DNA of 64,000 bases from Neomoorella thermoacetica (GTDB lineage: Bacteria > Bacillota > DSM-521 > Neomoorellales > Neomoorellaceae), in the NCBI RefSeq assembly GCF_001875325.1, contig NZ_MDDC01000002.1, forward strand, positions 123,998-187,997, read 5' to 3'. The notes under the pieces were generated by a model that was not told the origin of the DNA, ran no database searches, and saw nothing but the letters and a program-made list of their open reading frames with translations. Of this stretch, positions 1-10,300 are shown one piece after another. The position numbers and the translations under genes were made by a program. Positions within the stretch are counted from its first letter, which is position 1, and the number at the start of each line of letters is the position of its first letter.

Positions 1-573
1 CTGGACGGGGCCCAACTGCAGGGAATGATCGTGGCAGGTGAACTGGTCAGGCGCGCCAGGGAAGCCGGCGTGCAGGTTATGGTCGAGGGTCCGGGACATG
101 TTCCCCTTAACCATGTGGAGACGACAATGAAACTACAGAAAAGCCTTTGCGGGGGCGCGCCTTACTTTATTCTGGGTACCCTGGCCACCGATGTGGCGCC
201 GGGATATGACCATATCACTGCCGCAATAGGGGGCGCCCTTGCCGGGACGGTTGGGGCGGATTTTATCTGCTATGTGACACCGGCGGAGCATCTGGGGTTA
301 CCGACAGAGCAGGACGTTAAAGAGGGTGTGATTGCCGCCCGCATTGCCGCCCATGCCGCCGATCTGGCCAGGGGAAACAGGCAGGCCTGGGAGCGGGATC
401 TGCAAATGGCGCGGGCGCGGGTCGCCCTCGATGTGGAAAAGCAGATAAGCCTTGCCATTGATCAGGAAAAGGCACGCTCGTTGCTCGACGGTACCGGGGA
501 AGACGGGGTTTGTGCCGCCTGCGGGACGAACTGCGCAGCCCAAGTGGCCGCCCGTTATTTCGGGATAAACTGA
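1..573 (+). CDS. ThiC-family radical SAM enzyme, C-terminal part (BzaA/BzaB/BzaF-type paralogue or ThiC)
   Basis: The reading frame is open from base 1, so only the last 190 residues or so are present. It carries ThiC family signatures: EGPGHVPLN, a DVAPGYDHIT block, YVTPAEHLGLP and DVKEGVI. The C-terminal cluster motif reads CAACGTNC, i.e. Cx2Cx3C. Known family chemistry is a radical SAM rearrangement of aminoimidazole ribotide, to HMP-P (ThiC) or to 5-hydroxybenzimidazole (BzaF, or BzaA plus BzaB). The next genes are cobT, an O-methyltransferase and a B12-binding radical SAM protein, an order matching the anaerobic benzimidazole operon, so a Bza role is inferred. A plain ThiC cannot be excluded without the N-terminal half. 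The stop is 22 bp before cobT. Confidence 0.85.
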   Translation: MDGAQLQGMIVAGELVRRAREAGVQVMVEGPGHVPLNHVETTMKLQKSLCGGAPYFILGTLATDVAPGYDHITAAIGGALAGTVGADFICYVTPAEHLGLPTEQDVKEGVIAARIAAHAADLARGNRQAWERDLQMARARVALDVEKQISLAIDQEKARSLLDGTGEDGVCAACGTNCAAQVAARYFGIN

Positions 574-595
574 GGCGTGAAAACCGGGGGGAAAA

Positions 596-1684
596 ATGAT
601 GGGATTAAAGCTGGAGGAGACGGTTAAAGGGATCACGCCTGCCAGCGATGCCTGGCGCCGGAAGGCCCGTGAGCACTTAAACAACCTGGCCATTCCGGTA
701 GGAAGCCTGGGACGGCTGCTGGACATCGCCGAACAACTGGCCGCCATAAAGGAAAGCCTGAAGCCTTCGACGGGCAGCAAGGTGGTCGTCACCATGGCCG
801 GGGACCACGGCGTTGTTGAGGAAGGGGTCAGCACCTGCCCCCAGGAAGTGACCCTCCAGATGGTTTACAATTTTGTAGCCGGCGGGGCCGGAATCAATGC
901 CCTGGCCGGGGTGGCCGGAGCCAGGGTAGTAGTTGTGGATATGGGCGTGGCCGGAGATCTGAAGGACCTGGTGGAGCAGGGGAAGATCCTTTCCCGCAAG
1001 GTGGATTATGGAACGCGCAATATGACCAGGGGCCCTGCCATGACCAGACAACAGGCGGTGCAGGCCCTGGAGACCGGCATCAACATCGCCGGAGAACTGG
1101 TCAATGAAGGCGTTGAACTGCTGGGAACAGGGGATATGGGGATCGGCAACACCACCCCGAGCAGCGCCATCCTGGCGGCCCTTTCCGGCCTGCCGGTCCG
1201 GGAAGTGACGGGGAGGGGCACCGGGATCGACGACGAGACTCTGGCAAGAAAGGTGCAGGTTATCGAGAGGGCCCTTGCCCTGAACAGTCCGGACCCGAAT
1301 GACCCCGTAGACGTTCTGGCCAAGGTGGGCGGTTTCGAGATCGGGGGAATTGCGGGGCTGATTCTCGGGGCGGCCTACTACCGGGTGCCAGTTGTGGTGG
1401 ATGGATTTATATCCACCGCCGGTGCCCTCCTGGCGAAACAACTCGCCCCCCGGGCTGTTGATTACATGATCGCCGCCCATCGATCCATGGAGTACGGGCA
1501 CAGGTATATGCTTAAAGAGCTCGGCCTGCGGCCGCTGCTCGATTTAGACATGCGCCTGGGAGAGGGTACAGGGGCTGCCCTGGCCATGTGCATTGTAGAA
1601 GGGGCGGCGCGGGTGATCGGCGAGATGCTCACCTTTGAAGATGCCGGGGTCGCCAGAAATAAGTCCAGGGAGTATGCGGTATGA
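596..1684 (+). CDS. cobT: Nicotinate-nucleotide:benzimidazole phosphoribosyltransferase CobT
   Basis: A 362-residue protein of full family length. CobT moves the phosphoribosyl group of nicotinate mononucleotide to a benzimidazole, making the alpha-ribazole phosphate used as cobamide lower ligand. Visible signatures are GDHGVVEEGVS near the N terminus, GTGDMGIGNTT in the middle, GRGTGIDDE, VDGFISTAGAL, and a C-terminal LGEGTGAAL whose Glu (about residue 323) matches the catalytic Glu of the family. The start ATG at 596 follows a GGGGGAAAA ribosome site; an ATG one codon later is also possible. It overlaps the next gene by 4 bp (ATGA), indicating translational coupling. Its place inside the bza-type operon means it probably activates the benzimidazole made by its neighbours. 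Confidence 0.95.
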   Translation: MMGLKLEETVKGITPASDAWRRKAREHLNNLAIPVGSLGRLLDIAEQLAAIKESLKPSTGSKVVVTMAGDHGVVEEGVSTCPQEVTLQMVYNFVAGGAGINALAGVAGARVVVVDMGVAGDLKDLVEQGKILSRKVDYGTRNMTRGPAMTRQQAVQALETGINIAGELVNEGVELLGTGDMGIGNTTPSSAILAALSGLPVREVTGRGTGIDDETLARKVQVIERALALNSPDPNDPVDVLAKVGGFEIGGIAGLILGAAYYRVPVVVDGFISTAGALLAKQLAPRAVDYMIAAHRSMEYGHRYMLKELGLRPLLDLDMRLGEGTGAALAMCIVEGAARVIGEMLTFEDAGVARNKSREYAV

Positions 1685-3228
1685 AACCAGGCTTTCTCAA
1701 GTATGACCCCCAGGCCCCTTGCCCCCAGTACCTGGAGGATCTGGCTACCGGTTACTGGTTTTCGGAAGTCCTCTTCACCGCCGTGGAGGCCGGCCTGTTC
1801 ACGCTCCTGGCCGGTGGCGGTATGAGTGCGGCCGAAATAGCTGGAGCCCTAGGCTTCAGCCTTCACGGCACAGAGCGTTTTTTAGAGGCCCTCTGCGCCC
1901 TGGGGCTGATCGGCCGGGATGGGGACGTGTTTTTTAACAAGAGGCTTTCCGAGACATACCTCGTCAGGGGGCGGGAACATTACCAGGGAGACTCTATCCT
2001 CTGGCGAAAGCACCTGGCGTCATCCTGGCGCGGCTTAAAGGAGTGCCTGGAGGCGGGTGGGAGAGTGTCTTACCCGCCTCCGGGGGAATCCAGGGAATGC
2101 ATGGGGCAGCGTGTGGGCAGGTACATCCGGGCCATGGACAATGTGGCCAGGTACAAGGTGCAGGAAATACTGCCTATCTTTGAAGGGGTTTTTGATACAG
2201 GCAGGGTCCTGGATGTGGGGTCGGGCTCCGGAGCGGTGGCTGCAGGCTTCCTCGAGCGGTATCCGGGGCTTGCGGCCACCCTGGTAGACATCCCCGAGGT
2301 GCTGGAACTCACAAAAATGTTGATGGAGGAAAGGGGTCTGGGGGGCCGGGTCACCTGTCATCCGGCGAACATCCTGGAGCCGGGGGCCCTTCCGCAAGGC
2401 CCCTTTGACCTGGTGATCCTTTCCAACATACTCCACATTTATACGGAGAAAGAGGGCGCCCTGCTTCTCTCGCGGGCGGCGGGATGCCTGGGGGCGGCAG
2501 GCTTTCTTCTGGTACACGATTTCTTCACGGAACACCGGCCGGAAAAAGCAGCCCTGATGGACTTGAATATGTTGATCAATACTTACAACGGTAAGGTTTT
2601 ATCCTCCCGGTGGGTGCGGGAGCGGCTTGAGGCCCGGGGGCTTTGCAGCACCGAGCTTGTACCGCTGCGGAGCGATACCGCCCTGGTGATCGCCGCCAGG
2701 GAGGCCGGCGCCCTGGAGAAACTGAAGCTGGCTCCGGAGCAGCGGCTGGCCGCGCGAATAATGTCCCTGGGCTTCCGCGGTGTCTGTCCCGTTTCTGCGG
2801 CTGATGTACACGTTGCTGATTGGGTGGACCTGCGCTGCCGTTACGGCTGTGAAAACTACGGCAGGCCCCATTGCCCTCCAAACAGCCCGCCACCTGATAA
2901 AACCAGGGCTGTCCTTAAAGATTTTTCCGTTGCCCTGTTGCTGGAGGGTGAGCCCCCGGCGCGGGATTTTCAGCGGAGGGTCCTGGCTGCAGAAAGGGAG
3001 GCCTTCAAGGCAGGTTACTACAAGGCTACCGCATTCTGGGCGGGTCCCTGCGCTCTCTGCCCGTCCTGTTCCGCAGATCAATGCCGGCATCCCCGGGATG
3101 CCAGGCCGTCCATGGAAGGCTCCGGGATCGATGTCTATGAGACGGTAAGAAGAGCCGGCCGCTTCCTCAGGACATTGCAGGACAGGCAGGATTATGTAAA
3201 ATATTTCGCCTTGCTCCTCCTGGAGTAA
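1681..3228 (+). CDS. bzaC: SAM-dependent O-methyltransferase fused to DUF2284 Cys-rich domain (BzaC-like)
   Basis: A 515-residue two-part protein. Residues 1-100 form a winged-helix dimerisation domain of O-methyltransferase family 2. A Rossmann methyltransferase with a VLDVGSGSGA SAM motif starts near residue 176. From about residue 350 to the end it resembles DUF2284, a predicted metal-binding domain, with cysteines in CRYGCENYG (near 385), PHCPP, and a CALCPSCSADQC cluster near 460. BzaC methylates the hydroxyl of 5-hydroxybenzimidazole, giving the 5-methoxy compound; that role is inferred from operon position (cobT upstream, radical SAM downstream) and the fold. The DUF2284 extension has no known role in this step and might bind a metal or help corrinoid or substrate handling. 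It overlaps cobT by 4 bp. Confidence 0.8.
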   Translation: MKPGFLKYDPQAPCPQYLEDLATGYWFSEVLFTAVEAGLFTLLAGGGMSAAEIAGALGFSLHGTERFLEALCALGLIGRDGDVFFNKRLSETYLVRGREHYQGDSILWRKHLASSWRGLKECLEAGGRVSYPPPGESRECMGQRVGRYIRAMDNVARYKVQEILPIFEGVFDTGRVLDVGSGSGAVAAGFLERYPGLAATLVDIPEVLELTKMLMEERGLGGRVTCHPANILEPGALPQGPFDLVILSNILHIYTEKEGALLLSRAAGCLGAAGFLLVHDFFTEHRPEKAALMDLNMLINTYNGKVLSSRWVRERLEARGLCSTELVPLRSDTALVIAAREAGALEKLKLAPEQRLAARIMSLGFRGVCPVSAADVHVADWVDLRCRYGCENYGRPHCPPNSPPPDKTRAVLKDFSVALLLEGEPPARDFQRRVLAAEREAFKAGYYKATAFWAGPCALCPSCSADQCRHPRDARPSMEGSGIDVYETVRRAGRFLRTLQDRQDYVKYFALLLLE

Positions 3229-3379
3229 AGGCTGAATCATAATTATTCCGCCCGGCACCAGGACCGGAAAGATAGCCGGGCCGGGCAGGAGATCAAATTC
3301 CTTTGCTGCCAGGATATACCGGCGCTGGAGACCTTCAAGCCGGAGTGTTTTTACGTGGAAGGGGGATGAATGTCACAAA

Positions 3380-4897
3380 ATGATGGTTCTATTATTGGAA
3401 CATCCCAGGGTGATCGCACCGGAAAGGCGCAATGACATCGCCAATACCCCTCTGACTTCGTGCCTCCTCACAGGCTATGTGGCCGGCGTATTAAAGCGCG
3501 AGGGCCACGACGTCGATATCGTGGAAGGCTACCTGGATAACCTTTCTTACGCTGAGATTGCCGAGAGGGTTAAGGCAATGGCACCCGATCTCCTGGGCGT
3601 TCATATGGTTTACCAATGGCAGAGGGACCAGCTTCTATTTGACTTTTTGGAGGGATTAAAAACCGCAGGAGTTGTTTCTTACATAGCTGTATACGGATAT
3701 TACCCCACCTTTGCCTTTGAAACTATTTTGCAGGAGTGCAGAGCGATTGATGGGGTTGTGGTCGGAGAGCCGGAGTTGACCTTTGCGGAACTGGCAAGCC
3801 GGCTTTCCCGCGGTGCGGATACAGAAAATATTCCCGGCCTGGCCTGGAGAGACGCCGGTGGCAAGATCCGCTGTACCAGGCGCGGGCTGGTAAACGACCT
3901 GGACCAGCTTCCCTTTCCGGTACGCACAGGCGCCATGATGCGACTCCCCGAGATAAACATCCAGGGAAGCCGGGGCTGTTATGGAGGGTGCACCTTCTGT
4001 TATATCAACCCCTTTTACGGCCAGGGATCGCACTGGCGGGGGCGCAGCCCGGAGAATATTGTCGCTGAAATAGATGAAATAATTGCGAAATGGGGTAAAA
4101 GGGATTTTTACTTTACCGACCCGAATTTTTTCGGCCCGGGTGAGCGCGGCCAGAGAAGGGCCTTGCACCTTGCTTCCCTCTTGAAAAGCCGGAATATCAG
4201 TTTCGGCATTGAGGCAAGGGTAAACGACATTCATGATGAGACCATCGGGGCCCTGGTGGAAGCGGGATTGCGGCATATTTTGATAGGGCTGGAGAGCGGC
4301 AGGGACGAATCCTTGAAGAGGTTGAACAAGATGACTACTGTCGCCCAGAACGAAGAGGCGTTGAGGATCCTCAGAAGGCATGGTATTGAGCCCAACGTGG
4401 GTTTTATCATGTTTGAGCCCGGCTCCACCCTTCAGGATGTAAGGACCAATTTCGAGTTTCTCAAGCGAAATCTTTTGCTTGATAATCTTGCCGTTACCGC
4501 CAATCTTCTTTACCACTACCAGATCATTTTGAAGGGTACTCCAGCTTTTCAAAAACTGGTCAGTGAAGGACGCCTGAAGGTATCGGAAGATTCCTATGAG
4601 GGGGTGGTGCTTTACGAAAACGAAGGAGTTGCCTGCCTGGCGGAGGTCATGAGGCGCATCACCAATTTCCTGTTCGCGCGCATGGCAGGCGTCTGGAGCG
4701 GTAGGGTTAAGCCGCCTGCTGGCGCCCCGGAGATATACAAAAAGGTAAACAGTCTCCTGGTGGAATGTTTTGAAACACTGCTTACTGCCCTCGAGTCGGG
4801 CGAACATTTAAATGAAGAAGAAAGGGATAAGTTCGCAAGAAGAAATGAGCTTAAAATGGCAGAACTGCTGGCAACCATCCCGGGGGGCGATATTTAA
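3380..4897 (+). CDS. bzaD: B12-binding-domain radical SAM protein (BzaD-like methyltransferase)
   Basis: A 505-residue class B radical SAM protein. The first 150 residues resemble a cobalamin-binding domain (SCLLTGYVAGVLKREGHDV, then a DLLGVHMVYQ strand). The [4Fe-4S] motif CYGGCTFC lies at Cys200, Cys204 and Cys207, followed by the TIM-barrel radical SAM core (YFTDPNFFG, HILIGLESGRDESL). Proteins of this type methylate unactivated carbons using methylcobalamin. In the anaerobic benzimidazole pathway BzaD adds the C6 methyl group to 5-methoxybenzimidazole; that assignment is inferred from gene order. ATG 3380 lies about 13 nt after an AAGGGGG ribosome site. No BzaE-like second radical SAM gene follows, so the predicted product is 5-methoxy-6-methylbenzimidazole, not dimethylbenzimidazole. 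Confidence 0.8.
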   Translation: MMVLLLEHPRVIAPERRNDIANTPLTSCLLTGYVAGVLKREGHDVDIVEGYLDNLSYAEIAERVKAMAPDLLGVHMVYQWQRDQLLFDFLEGLKTAGVVSYIAVYGYYPTFAFETILQECRAIDGVVVGEPELTFAELASRLSRGADTENIPGLAWRDAGGKIRCTRRGLVNDLDQLPFPVRTGAMMRLPEINIQGSRGCYGGCTFCYINPFYGQGSHWRGRSPENIVAEIDEIIAKWGKRDFYFTDPNFFGPGERGQRRALHLASLLKSRNISFGIEARVNDIHDETIGALVEAGLRHILIGLESGRDESLKRLNKMTTVAQNEEALRILRRHGIEPNVGFIMFEPGSTLQDVRTNFEFLKRNLLLDNLAVTANLLYHYQIILKGTPAFQKLVSEGRLKVSEDSYEGVVLYENEGVACLAEVMRRITNFLFARMAGVWSGRVKPPAGAPEIYKKVNSLLVECFETLLTALESGEHLNEEERDKFARRNELKMAELLATIPGGDI

Positions 4898-5104
4898 AAT
4901 ATATGGCGGATAACCTCTCTATACGAACTATCACAAGGTGACTTAACTGGCGGCGTACTGTCAAGGTTGTTCAGTTTTTATACCGGGGAGAATCCATGAA
5001 ACTCACCGTTTGGGTGCTGTAATTGAAGACAGAGATGCCAGCGTGCCGGAGCTGGAGTAGTATAACCCTATACACCCATGACGTGGGTGGCGAGGGTTTA
5101 TTTA

Positions 5105-5143
5105 CGGGCGGCAGGGGGCTATAAGCCCCTGCCGCCCGTTTTT
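5105..5143 (+). terminator. Intrinsic terminator after the bza operon
   Basis: A perfect 13-bp stem (5105-5117 with 5126-5138, CGGGCGGCAGGGG and its complement) with an 8-nt loop is followed by TTTTT. It lies 208 bp after the radical SAM gene stop and ends that transcription unit. Confidence 0.85.
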
Positions 5144-5266
5144 GGGAGCAGGCATCCAAAACTATAGAAGCCAAAATTACAGACAATATTGTACAAATAA
5201 TTGAATTATATATAAGAATTTTATGAGAACAGGCAGGAAAATTTGATTCAATGGCGAATATACATC

Positions 5267-5284
5267 CTGTGTTAACAATCACAA
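5267..5284. promoter_or_regulatory. Candidate Rex (redox repressor) operator before the hydrogenase operon
   Basis: The sequence CTGTGTTAACAATCACAA matches the Rex consensus TTGTGA-N6-TCACAA at 10 of 12 defined positions, with the correct 18-bp length. Rex senses the NADH/NAD+ ratio and controls fermentative and hydrogenase genes in many Clostridia. The site is 97 bp before the first gene of an operon for an NAD(H)-linked hydrogenase, which makes the role plausible but unproven. Confidence 0.45.
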
Positions 5285-5380
5285 ATACTTCCTGTTATTT
5301 AAGTGAATAATATCGCTATCCCTGGTACATGGAGGCAAGTTCACGGCATAAATTGAACCCAACAGGAGGGGTGAGAGACG

Positions 5381-5719
5381 ATGACAATCCGGGATATAGC
5401 CGCCCGCTTGAATCTGCAGGTCCTGGCCGGGGAGAAGGCCCTGGAGCGGGAGGTTAGCGGCGGCTACTGCACCGACCTGATCAGCGACTTTATGGCTAAC
5501 GGGAAACCGGGCTGCCTGTGGCTGACCATCCAGACCCATATGAATGTGGTGGCTGCGGCTCTCCTGACGGAGGCGGCCGGGGTGGTCCTTACCGGTGGCC
5601 GGCAGGTTTCCCCCGGGGTTTGCCAGAAGGCTGAGGTCGAGGGGTTGCCCCTCCTGTCTTTCCCCTGCACCACCTTTGAGGCAGCCGGGGAGCTGTACCT
5701 GCTACTTAATGATAAGTGA
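5381..5719 (+). CDS. DRTGG-domain-like protein, first gene of the hydrogenase operon
   Basis: A 112-residue protein that resembles the small DRTGG-domain proteins found in front of [FeFe]-hydrogenase operons of Clostridia and Thermotogae. It shows an N-terminal MTIRDIAARL segment, a Gly/Asp-rich GGYCTDLISDFM stretch, WLTIQTHMNVVAAALLTEAAGVVLTGG-type alternating helix and strand, and a C-terminal LPLLSFPCTTFEAAGEL. The biochemical role of the domain is not established; a ligand-sensing or regulatory role has been proposed for related folds. Start ATG 5381 follows AACAGGAGGGGTGAGAG, a strong ribosome site. A 120-bp gap separates it from the HydC gene. Confidence 0.7.
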   Translation: MTIRDIAARLNLQVLAGEKALEREVSGGYCTDLISDFMANGKPGCLWLTIQTHMNVVAAALLTEAAGVVLTGGRQVSPGVCQKAEVEGLPLLSFPCTTFEAAGELYLLLNDK

Positions 5720-5840
5720 GATGCAGGAGGAAGGAGGTGATTGCCGCGGGAAATTCGGATTAATAGCATTGAAGGCCCAATGTTTTGATGGTACAAAAAA
5801 TTGAACTATTGATATTCCAATAAAGTAAGGAGGTCTTACC

Positions 5841-6314
5841 GTGGAAGCCTGCCAATGCGGAGCTAAATGGGAGGAACTCGATAAGCTCGTTGCCGCCCAC
5901 CGCGGCCGCCCCTCTGACCTCATCGAAGTCCTCCACCAGGCCCAGGATCTCATCGGCTACCTGCCCCGCCAGGTCCAGGTGGCCATAGCCGGCGGCCTGG
6001 GTATGTCCCTGACGGAAGTATACAGCGTTATTTCCTTCTACCAGCATTTTACCGTCAAACCAAAGGGCAAATACCAGATATCCGTGTGCAAGGGTACGGC
6101 CTGCTACGTTAAAGGAGCGCCGGAAATCCTGGAGCGCCTGGAAAAGGAGCTGGGCATCAAGGCCGGGGACAGCACCGATGACGGCAAGTTTTCCCTGGAG
6201 GTTGTCCGGTGTCTCGGCGCCTGTGGCCTGGGTCCTGTTATGACCGTCAATAAGCGCGTCCACGGCCTTCTAAAGCCTGATACGGCGGTGACCGTACTAG
6301 AGCAATACCAGTAA
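5841..6314 (+). CDS. hydC: Electron-bifurcating [FeFe] hydrogenase subunit HydC (NuoE-like, [2Fe-2S])
   Basis: A 157-residue thioredoxin-fold [2Fe-2S] protein of the NuoE family. The cluster ligands are visible as CKGTAC (Cx4C) and CLGAC (Cx3C), separated by the usual 35-40 residues. In HydABC hydrogenases this subunit sits beside HydB and helps split electrons between NAD(H) and ferredoxin. The GTG start at 5841 is set by AAGGAGG at 5826-5832; no better ATG is nearby. Its order before the HATPase, [2Fe-2S], HydB and HydA genes is that of acetogen hyd operons. The gap to the next gene is only 4 bp, so the genes are co-transcribed. Confidence 0.92.
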   Translation: MEACQCGAKWEELDKLVAAHRGRPSDLIEVLHQAQDLIGYLPRQVQVAIAGGLGMSLTEVYSVISFYQHFTVKPKGKYQISVCKGTACYVKGAPEILERLEKELGIKAGDSTDDGKFSLEVVRCLGACGLGPVMTVNKRVHGLLKPDTAVTVLEQYQ

Positions 6315-6318
6315 AACC

Positions 6319-6873
6319 ATGGAAGAACTGGCCCTGCACATTCTTGAACTCCTGGAAAATGCCCTGGTTGCAGGGGCGCATCATATTCTCATTACCATGG
6401 TCGAGGATGAGGAACGCGATCAGGTGACCATCGAAGTCCAGGATGACGGCCGTGGTATGGGACCTGAAGCCTTACAAAAGGTCCTGGACCCCTTTTACAC
6501 TACCCGGGCCACCAGGAAGGTAGGCCTGGGGCTCCCCCTTTTGCAGGCTACGGCGGCCCAGTGTGAGGGTAACGTTACTCTGGAATCCCGGACGGGACAG
6601 GGGACCAGGGTGTCAGCCACCATGAAGTTGAGCCACCCGGACCTGCCTCCCCTGGGTGACATGGGAGCGACCATAGCCACCGCTTTGAGCCGGGAAGAAC
6701 CGGTAGAGCTTGTTTATTACCACCGCCGGGAGCACAAGGAATTCAAGTTTTCTTCTACCTGGCTGCAGTTCCACCTGGGGGAGGTACCTTTAAATTGCGG
6801 GCCGGTACTGGACTGGGTACAGCGCTACATTAATAAAGGACTGGCAGAATTGTACGGAGGTGAAGGCAAGTGA
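6319..6873 (+). CDS. Stand-alone histidine-kinase-like ATPase in the hydrogenase operon
   Basis: A 184-residue GHKL ATPase. The N-box is seen in HILELLENALVAGA, the G1 box in VQDDGRGM, the F-box region in DPFYTTRATRKVGLGLPLL and a final G box in SRTGQGTRVS. There is no DHp (phospho-acceptor His) domain, no sensor and no membrane segment, so it is not a complete kinase. Genes like this recur in bifurcating hydrogenase operons, between the HydC and HydB genes, with unknown role. It could be an anti-sigma-like kinase or act with a partner supplying the histidine. The C-terminal 60 residues are not recognised. Its stop overlaps the following GTG start (GTGA). Confidence 0.8.
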   Translation: MEELALHILELLENALVAGAHHILITMVEDEERDQVTIEVQDDGRGMGPEALQKVLDPFYTTRATRKVGLGLPLLQATAAQCEGNVTLESRTGQGTRVSATMKLSHPDLPPLGDMGATIATALSREEPVELVYYHRREHKEFKFSSTWLQFHLGEVPLNCGPVLDWVQRYINKGLAELYGGEGK

Positions 6874-7241
6874 TTAAGTCCCTGGAAGAGCTGCAAAAAA
6901 TAAAGGAAGCCTGGCTGGAAGCCATCAGCCTGCGGGAGGCAGGCCAGAAAGCTAAAATTGTCGTTGCTATGGGCACCTGCGGCATTGCCGCGGGCGCGCG
7001 GGAGGTTATGAGCGCCATCCTTGACGAACTGGCCAAGCGTCGCCTTACCAATGTAGCCGTCACCCAGATGGGATGCATCGGCCTCTGCGCTCAGGAACCC
7101 CTGGTGGATGTCATCCTGCCGGGGAAGCCGCGGGTGACCTACGGCAAGGTTGATGCCAATAAAGCGCGGCAGATTGTTGGCCGGCATGTAGTTAACGGGA
7201 CTGTGATCAGCGAATGGGTTGTTAACAGGGGGGGAGAGTAA
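6870..7241 (+). CDS. [2Fe-2S] ferredoxin-like (thioredoxin-fold) protein of the hydrogenase operon
   Basis: A 123-residue thioredoxin-like ferredoxin. It has one conserved Cys in MGTCGIAAGAREV and a CIGLC (Cx3C) motif followed by AQEPLVDV, the pattern of the small NuoE/NuoF N-terminal-like domains that bind [2Fe-2S]. It resembles the N-terminal domain of the HydB protein encoded next, so it may be an extra electron-transfer module or a free carrier. The GTG start overlaps the stop of the ATPase gene by 4 bp, and its TAA abuts the HydB ATG with no gap, a tight coupling that suggests matched amounts. Confidence 0.8.
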   Translation: MIKSLEELQKIKEAWLEAISLREAGQKAKIVVAMGTCGIAAGAREVMSAILDELAKRRLTNVAVTQMGCIGLCAQEPLVDVILPGKPRVTYGKVDANKARQIVGRHVVNGTVISEWVVNRGGE

Positions 7242-10277
<3,036 letters not shown>

Positions 10278-10300
10278 GCGGAAGATAGGAGGCGAAGAAG

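Larger units (their letters stand above)
4898..5380. other. Intergenic region between bza and hydrogenase operons, structured then AT-rich
   Basis: There is no convincing gene in these 483 bp. The first half holds a series of hairpins: CCAGC/GCTGG at 5038-5055, a nested AACCCT/AGGGTT plus CACCCA/TGGGTG stem at about 5064-5099, then a strong terminator at 5105-5143. I could not match this to a riboswitch class. The second half (5145-5380) is AT-rich and contains a possible promoter (TTGTAC 5189, TATAAG 5211) and a Rex-like operator at 5267-5284 ahead of the hydrogenase operon. Confidence 0.6.

Noticed and set aside
4898..5104. Cobalamin riboswitch after the bza operon
   Set aside because: None of the conserved B12-box sequence is present and the position is downstream, not upstream, of the operon.
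5320..5340. Possible sigma-54 promoter (TGGTAC then GGCA) before the hydrogenase operon
   Set aside because: The GG to GC distance is 9 bp, not the strict 10 bp. A similar TGGTAC at 5789 also has wrong spacing. So no sigma-54 site is claimed for the hyd operon.
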